18,441 nucleotides of DNA from CAYTNY01 sp964439215 (GTDB lineage Bacteria; Oederibacteriota; PGYV01; CAYTNY01), in NCBI GenBank assembly GCA_964439215.1, contig CAYTNY010000047.1, positions 1-18,441 on the forward strand. Direction: 5' to 3'. This document shows positions 15,356 to 18,441 of this stretch, piece by piece. Below the pieces are notes generated by a model. It saw only the letters and a program-made list of their open reading frames with translations, was not told the origin of the DNA and did no database searches. Each line of letters begins with the position of its first letter. The stretch's first letter is position 1. A program made the translations under genes and the position numbers.

Positions 15356-16184
15356 AAAAACAAGAAGCGCGGTGAAAAAGAAGCCCGCGGCCGGAAGCGG
15401 CGGAAAACAAAGTTTTCCGGAACTTGTGGGCGTAATGAAAAAGCTCAGATCCAAAAACGGATGCCCCTGGGACAGAAAACAGGATCATAAAACACTGCTG
15501 CCTTATATACTTGAAGAATCCTATGAAGTGATAGAAGCCGTAAATAACAGTGATTATGAAAATTTAAAAGAAGAGCTGGGCGACCTGCTTTTGCAGGTTT
15601 TGTTTCATTCCGAAATAGCCGCGGATAAAAACAGATTTGACATATATGATGTGATCGAAACCCTGAACGAAAAACTTGTATCAAGGCACCCGCATGTATT
15701 TGGCGGAAAAAAAGGGCTGCGAAAAGCCGCAGATGTAAGGGATTTCTGGGAGGAAGAAAAAAAGAAGACAAAGAAAAGAAAATCTGTACTTGAAGGCGTG
15801 CCTAAGGCGCTTCCCGCGCTTTTGCGTTCAAGAAGACTTCAGAGCAAGGCGGCGGGCAGGGGCTTTAAGTGGTCCGAAGCGGCGGATATAGAAAAAAAGG
15901 TAATGGAAGAATACAGTGAAATGCGCCGTGCCGTGAAAGAAGGAAACAAAAAAAACATGGAGGAAGAAATCGGGGATCTGCTGTTTGCCGTGTCCGCATG
16001 GTCATATTTTTACGGGATAAATCCCGAAAATGCCCTTCAGAAGGCAAATGATAAATTTATAAAGAGGTTCAGGGGATTGGAAAAAAAACTTCACGGAAAA
16101 ATGAGCGAAGCAGAGATGCTGGGGCTCTGGAAGGATGAAAAGAAAAAAGAAAAAACCGGGCGTATTAAAAACTTGAAAAAATAA
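15342..16184 (+). CDS. mazG: MazG, nucleoside triphosphate pyrophosphohydrolase
   Basis: This 280-residue protein has the two tandem MazG domains of the E. coli-type enzyme. The first (about 25-130) has the signature CPWDRKQDHKTL, the metal-binding EESYE (Glu58, Glu59, Glu62) and EELGDLL (Glu78, Asp81), and the conserved RHPHVFG. The second (about 160-260) begins at GRGFKW and repeats the pattern with EEYSEM and EEEIGDLLFAV. MazG hydrolyses NTPs and dNTPs to monophosphates and pyrophosphate, clears abnormal nucleotides, and can lower (p)ppGpp in E. coli. A Lys-rich tail of about 25 residues precedes the first domain. The ATG overlaps the upstream membrane-protein gene by 14 bp. The last codons and the short gap after them carry the serS promoter. 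Confidence 0.93.
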   Translation: MKADKKTRSAVKKKPAAGSGGKQSFPELVGVMKKLRSKNGCPWDRKQDHKTLLPYILEESYEVIEAVNNSDYENLKEELGDLLLQVLFHSEIAADKNRFDIYDVIETLNEKLVSRHPHVFGGKKGLRKAADVRDFWEEEKKKTKKRKSVLEGVPKALPALLRSRRLQSKAAGRGFKWSEAADIEKKVMEEYSEMRRAVKEGNKKNMEEEIGDLLFAVSAWSYFYGINPENALQKANDKFIKRFRGLEKKLHGKMSEAEMLGLWKDEKKKEKTGRIKNLKK

Positions 16185-16200
16185 ACCGTTAATTTATAAT
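16173..16200 (+). promoter_or_regulatory. Probable promoter of serS
   Basis: TTGAAA (16173-16178), a 16-bp spacer and a consensus TATAAT (16195-16200) span the end of mazG and the short gap. Initiation near 16207 would give a leader of about 37 nt, too short for a T-box. It would let serS be expressed apart from the arginine operon. Confidence 0.62.
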
Positions 16201-16243
16201 ACAGCTGTCTGAAATTCAAACCGGTAAAAACGGAGTTGCCAAA

Positions 16244-17521
16244 ATGCTTGACATTAAAGTTATAAGAACGGATCCTGACGGAACAAAAAGAAAAGTAAAA
16301 GACAGAAATACCGATCCCGGTGTTATTGATGAAATACTTGAGGCGGATGTAAACCGCCGGGCTCTTATAAGCCGGGCTGATGAATTAAAAGCCGAGAACA
16401 ACAGAGTTTCAAGAGAAGTTGCGGTGCTGAAAAAGCAAGGAAAGGATGCTTCCGGCATAATTGCGGCAATGAAAAAAGTAAATGAAGAGACAAAGATAAC
16501 GGACGAAAAACTGGCGGAAGCAGAGAAAATATTCAAAGACAGAATGATGATGGTTCCGAATATACAGCATGAATCCGTTCCCGCGGGCGCGGATGAGTCG
16601 GGCAATAAAGAAATAAGGAAATGGGGGAAGAAACCCGGATTTGAATTCGAACCAAAACCCCACTGGGAGATTGCCGAACATCTTGATATACTTGACAATA
16701 AACGGGCCGCAAAGATTGCGGGCGCAAGGTTTACTCTTTATAAAGGCGCAGGCGCGCAGCTGGAAAGGGCGCTTATAAATTATATGCTTGATGTTCAGAC
16801 AAAGGAGCACGGCTATACGGAAATAATGCCGCCTCTTATGGTTAACGCACAGACGCTGGCCGGCTCCGGACAGCTGCCGAAATTTGAAAAGGATCTTTTT
16901 AAAATAGAAGGATCTCCTTATTATCTGATACCCACTAGCGAGGTTCCGATAGTAAATATTTTCAGGGACGAGATTCTGAAAGAAAAAGACCTGCCGGTAT
17001 GCTATACGGCATATACACCGTGTTTCAGAAGCGAAGCGGGCTCGTACGGAAAAGACGTAAAAGGCATAATAAGAATGCATCAGTTTAACAAAGTGGAGAT
17101 GATAAAGTTTACGCATCCGGATACATCATGGGAAGAGCACGAAAGAATGGTTGATAATGCCGAAACAATACTGCGGCGGCTTAATCTGCATTACAGAGTG
17201 CTTCTTTTATGCACGGGCGACGCGGGTGATGCGTCAGCCAAAACATACGATATAGAAACCTGGCATGCCGGCGCAAAAATGTACAGGGAAACATCCTCGG
17301 TCTCAAACTGCACGGACTGGCAGTCGCGCAGGGCGAAAATAAGGTTTAAAGACAAAGAAAACAAGGTCAATTTTGTGCATACATTAAACGGATCGGGACT
17401 GGCGACATCAAGGCTTCTCCCCGCTATCCTGGAGGCGTTTCAGACAGAAAATATGGATGTTGTAATACCGGAGGTTTTAAGGCCCTATATGGGAGGAGTT
17501 GACAAAATAATCAAAAGATAG
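16244..17521 (+). CDS. serS: Seryl-tRNA synthetase
   Basis: This 425-residue class II aminoacyl-tRNA synthetase charges tRNA-Ser. It has the N-terminal long coiled-coil arm (about 30-105) that grips the variable arm of tRNA-Ser. The class II core follows: LVNAQTLAGSGQLPKF-type segment, PTSEVP, motif 2 FRSEAGSYGKDVKGIIRMHQF with Arg262, ETSSVSNCTDWQSRR, and motif 3 GSGLATSRLLPAILEAFQ (Gly383-Arg390). The ATG at 16244 has GGAG 8 bp upstream. Length and order are standard for bacterial SerRS, not the rare methanogen type. It is followed by a small membrane protein and then two serine tRNA genes, so synthetase and substrates are neighbours. It could also charge tRNA-Sec, but none is seen here. 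Confidence 0.97.
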   Translation: MLDIKVIRTDPDGTKRKVKDRNTDPGVIDEILEADVNRRALISRADELKAENNRVSREVAVLKKQGKDASGIIAAMKKVNEETKITDEKLAEAEKIFKDRMMMVPNIQHESVPAGADESGNKEIRKWGKKPGFEFEPKPHWEIAEHLDILDNKRAAKIAGARFTLYKGAGAQLERALINYMLDVQTKEHGYTEIMPPLMVNAQTLAGSGQLPKFEKDLFKIEGSPYYLIPTSEVPIVNIFRDEILKEKDLPVCYTAYTPCFRSEAGSYGKDVKGIIRMHQFNKVEMIKFTHPDTSWEEHERMVDNAETILRRLNLHYRVLLLCTGDAGDASAKTYDIETWHAGAKMYRETSSVSNCTDWQSRRAKIRFKDKENKVNFVHTLNGSGLATSRLLPAILEAFQTENMDVVIPEVLRPYMGGVDKIIKR

Positions 17522-17527
17522 TATTCT
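17499..17527 (+). promoter_or_regulatory. Probable promoter for the small membrane-protein gene
   Basis: A consensus TTGACA (17499-17504) is followed by exactly 17 bp and TATTCT (17522-17527), inside the last codons and stop of serS. Initiation near 17534 would give a short leader before the ATG at 17562. It could also reach the tRNA genes downstream. Confidence 0.55.
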
Positions 17528-17561
17528 TTAAAAATTAACCCGCGGTTTCTGGAGGTAATAT

Positions 17562-17774
17562 ATGGAAAATAAGTCCGATAAAAAAAACGTGAAAAAAAAG
17601 CGGACAGGCCTTTATATAATAGGCGCTGCTCTTGTGGTGCTGGCGGTTGGTTATTATATTTTGTCTTTAGTCAATGCTGATGCATCCAACTGGGCCGGTA
17701 CTGCCGCTCCAATCCTTATTATAGGAGGATATATAGCAATTGCAGCGGGTATTCTCGCGGGCTGGGATGAATAA
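17562..17774 (+). CDS. Small two-helix membrane protein of unknown function
   Basis: This 70-residue protein begins with a lysine-rich, charged N-terminus (about 1-15, KSDKKNVKKK) and then has two hydrophobic helices (about 17-38, GLYIIGAALVVLAVGYYIL; and 45-67, with Gly/Ala/Ile-rich ILIIGGYIAIAAGILAG). The positive N-terminus predicts a cytoplasmic N-terminus and, with two helices, a hairpin topology in the inner membrane. A strong GGAGG (17551-17555) 6 bp before the ATG and an upstream consensus promoter argue that it is a real gene. I do not recognise the family; the layout resembles small DUF3098-like membrane proteins, which is only a guess. It lies between serS and tRNA-Ser(UGA). Confidence 0.72.
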   Translation: MENKSDKKNVKKKRTGLYIIGAALVVLAVGYYILSLVNADASNWAGTAAPILIIGGYIAIAAGILAGWDE

Positions 17775-17834
17775 GCAGTTTTAAATATGTCATAATTGTT
17801 ATAAAAAAAATGCGGTCTTTTTAATAAAATGCGC

Positions 17835-17921
17835 GGAGGACTAGTCCTAATTGGTAAGGCGTCTGACTTGAAATCAGATGGGCGCAAGCCCTTGGGGGTT
17901 CGAGTCCCTCGTCCTCCGCCA
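17835..17921 (+). tRNA. tRNA-Ser(UGA), CCA encoded
   Basis: Acceptor arms GGAGGAC (17835-17841) and GTCCTCC (17911-17917) pair perfectly, followed by discriminator G and encoded CCA (17919-17921). The anticodon stem TCTGA/TCAGA encloses loop CTTGAAA, giving anticodon TGA (17869-17871), which reads UCA-type serine codons. A class II variable arm GGGC-GCAA-GCCC follows, and the T-arm has TTCGAGT in the loop. The long variable arm is the SerRS identity element. Its 3' end is duplicated downstream. Confidence 0.96.
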
Positions 17922-17999
17922 AAAATATAATAAGCAAAGAGGACTCGAAGCGAGAGAACGCCGAGCAAAGCGAGGAAAAGCGGATTAGCGGCAGTGAAC
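17901..17999 (+). repeat. 99-bp direct repeat, copy 1 (contains the tRNA-Ser tail)
   Basis: The sequence from the T-loop of tRNA-Ser(UGA) through 78 bp of downstream DNA recurs identically 144 bp further on. The first 21 nt are tRNA sequence with CCA; the rest includes GGACTCGAA (17941-17949), the exact complement of the tRNA's own TTCGAGTCC, and closely spaced GCGAG-like words. Confidence 0.95.
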
Positions 18000-18005
18000 G
18001 AGGGG

Positions 18006-18044
18006 GCCGAGGAACAAAACGCAGTGGGCGTTTTGTGAGGCGGC
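18006..18044. repeat. Long hairpin between the two direct-repeat copies
   Basis: ACAAAACGC (18014-18022) and GCGTTTTGT (18028-18036) form a perfect 9-bp stem with a 5-nt loop AGTGG. Beyond a 4x4 internal loop, GCCG (18006-18009) pairs with CGGC (18041-18044). No T-run follows, so it is not a terminator. Confidence 0.8.
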
Positions 18045-18065
18045 CGAGTCCCTCGTCCTCCGCCA
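18045..18065 (+). pseudogene. Duplicated 3' fragment of tRNA-Ser(UGA)
   Basis: The last 21 nt of tRNA-Ser(UGA), including half of the T-arm, the 3' acceptor strand, discriminator and CCA, are repeated here without any 5' part. It cannot make a tRNA. Confidence 0.85.
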
Positions 18066-18143
18066 AAAATATAATAAGCAAAGAGGACTCGAAGCGAGAG
18101 AACGCCGAGCAAAGCGAGGAAAAGCGGATTAGCGGCAGTGAAC
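18045..18143 (+). repeat. 99-bp direct repeat, copy 2
   Basis: Identical over all 99 bp to 17901-17999. It ends 40 bp before tRNA-Ser(GCU). The 45 bp between the copies hold the hairpin. Confidence 0.95.
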
Positions 18144-18183
18144 AGATATTAATTGAGAAAATGTATTCATATAAGAATCAAAC

Positions 18184-18276
18184 GGAGAGGTGGCCGAGCG
18201 GCTTAAGGCGGCTCCCTGCTAAGGAGTTGTATGGTTTATAACCGTACCGAGAGTTCGAATCTCTCCCTCTCCGCCA
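18184..18276 (+). tRNA. tRNA-Ser(GCU), CCA encoded
   Basis: Acceptor strands GGAGAGG (18184-18190) and CCTCTCC (18266-18272) pair fully, then discriminator G and CCA (18274-18276). The anticodon stem GCTCC/GGAGT encloses CTGCTAA, giving anticodon GCT (18218-18220) for AGC/AGU serine codons. A long class II variable arm (TATGGTTTATAACCGTA) and T-loop TTCGAAT are present. It lies 40 bp after the repeat and directly before a terminator. Confidence 0.96.
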
Positions 18277-18308
18277 AAAAAGCCGCCCCAAAAAGGGGCG
18301 GCTTTTTT
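18277..18308 (+). terminator. Strong intrinsic terminator after tRNA-Ser(GCU)
   Basis: GCCGCCCC (18282-18289) and GGGGCGGC (18295-18302) form an all-GC 8-bp stem with loop AAAAA, extended by A/T pairs and followed by TTTTTT (18303-18308). It starts right after the tRNA CCA and, with A-runs on the other side, could work in both directions. Confidence 0.93.
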
Positions 18309-18390
18309 CGTTATCGTAAAGGCAGGCACAGCCGCTGCGTCACCCTTTGCTCATCGGGGATGATTTGGCTTTTTTGTTTTATTTTTTCCC

Positions 18391-18411
18391 CCTCTCCCTC
18401 TATGGGAGAGG
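18391..18411. repeat. Palindromic intergenic sequence near the right edge
   Basis: CCTCTCCC (18391-18398) and GGGAGAGG (18404-18411) are perfect inverted repeats around TCTAT. The T-rich run lies before it, not after, so on the plus strand it does not look like a terminator; it resembles dispersed CCCTCTCCC/GGGAGAGGG intergenic palindromes of many genomes. Between the terminator and the window end I see no gene. Confidence 0.6.
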
Positions 18412-18441
18412 ATAGAGTATGTTACAGGCGGTATTATGCCT

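Noticed and set aside
16185..16243. T-box leader upstream of serS
   Set aside because: The gap is only 59 bp, with no room for a specifier stem and antiterminator.
17654..18112. 152-codon minus-strand ORF across the small gene, tRNA-Ser(UGA) and the repeat (contains GTRTPKGLRPSDFKSDALP)
   Set aside because: It is the antisense translation of tRNA-Ser; this peptide string is a known kind of false protein in databases. The duplicated part simply reflects the DNA repeat.
17901..18143. CRISPR array
   Set aside because: Only two 99-bp copies, one spacer of 45 bp, and the repeat is made of tRNA sequence.
17901..18143. Genomic-island att sites flanking an integrated element
   Set aside because: The copies are only 144 bp apart and no integrase lies between or beside them; at most this is a scar.

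Overview
The window is bacterial chromosomal DNA of moderately low GC content. It is densely coding, with AT-rich gaps and frequent ATA, AAA and AGA codons. The lineage cannot be fixed from sequence alone. The set RNase Y/YmdB, HslVU, a glycosyltransferase-117-type membrane protein with TPRs, a 6S RNA and tRNA genes that encode their own CCA fits an uncultured bacterial phylum. An Omnitrophota-, Elusimicrobiota- or Goldbacteria-like source is a guess, not a finding. Apart from the left-edge gene, which is cut by the window, the genes look intact. Most of the window is housekeeping.

Left part, minus strand (1-4716): rny (RNase Y), a YmdB-family metallophosphoesterase, and a partial GT117/DUF2723-like membrane protein with C-terminal TPRs. 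The last two overlap by 14 bp. The 655-bp divergent gap to the right of rny holds what I read as a 6S RNA (ssrS) on the minus strand at about 4945-5130. It is supported by a long closing stem, a conserved-looking internal segment and an upstream sigma70-type promoter. The gap also holds the leader of the rightward operon.

Centre, plus strand (5372-17521): one tightly packed directon, hslV-hslU-argB-argD-argF-argG-argH, then a YdjM-like membrane hydrolase, a membrane-embedded spermidine-synthase-like protein, mazG and serS. The proteolytic pair HslVU is followed without a promoter-sized gap by the arginine genes. These cover acetylglutamate to arginine except for ArgC (reductase) and the ArgJ or ArgE deacetylation step. 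serS has a strong internal promoter (TTGAAA-16-TATAAT) in the tail of mazG and the short gap that follows. The 70-residue membrane protein after serS has another (TTGACA-17-TATTCT) in the tail of serS.

Right end (17835-18441): two serine tRNA genes, tRNA-Ser(UGA) and tRNA-Ser(GCU), lie just past serS and form a serine-decoding cluster closed by a very strong intrinsic terminator. Between them is the least ordinary part of the window. A perfect 99-bp direct repeat (period 144 bp) carries the last 21 nt of tRNA-Ser(UGA), including CCA, plus a downstream motif complementary to the tRNA T-arm. It looks like a small tRNA-tail-derived repeat or foldback element. I found no CRISPR array, transposase, integrase or phage gene.
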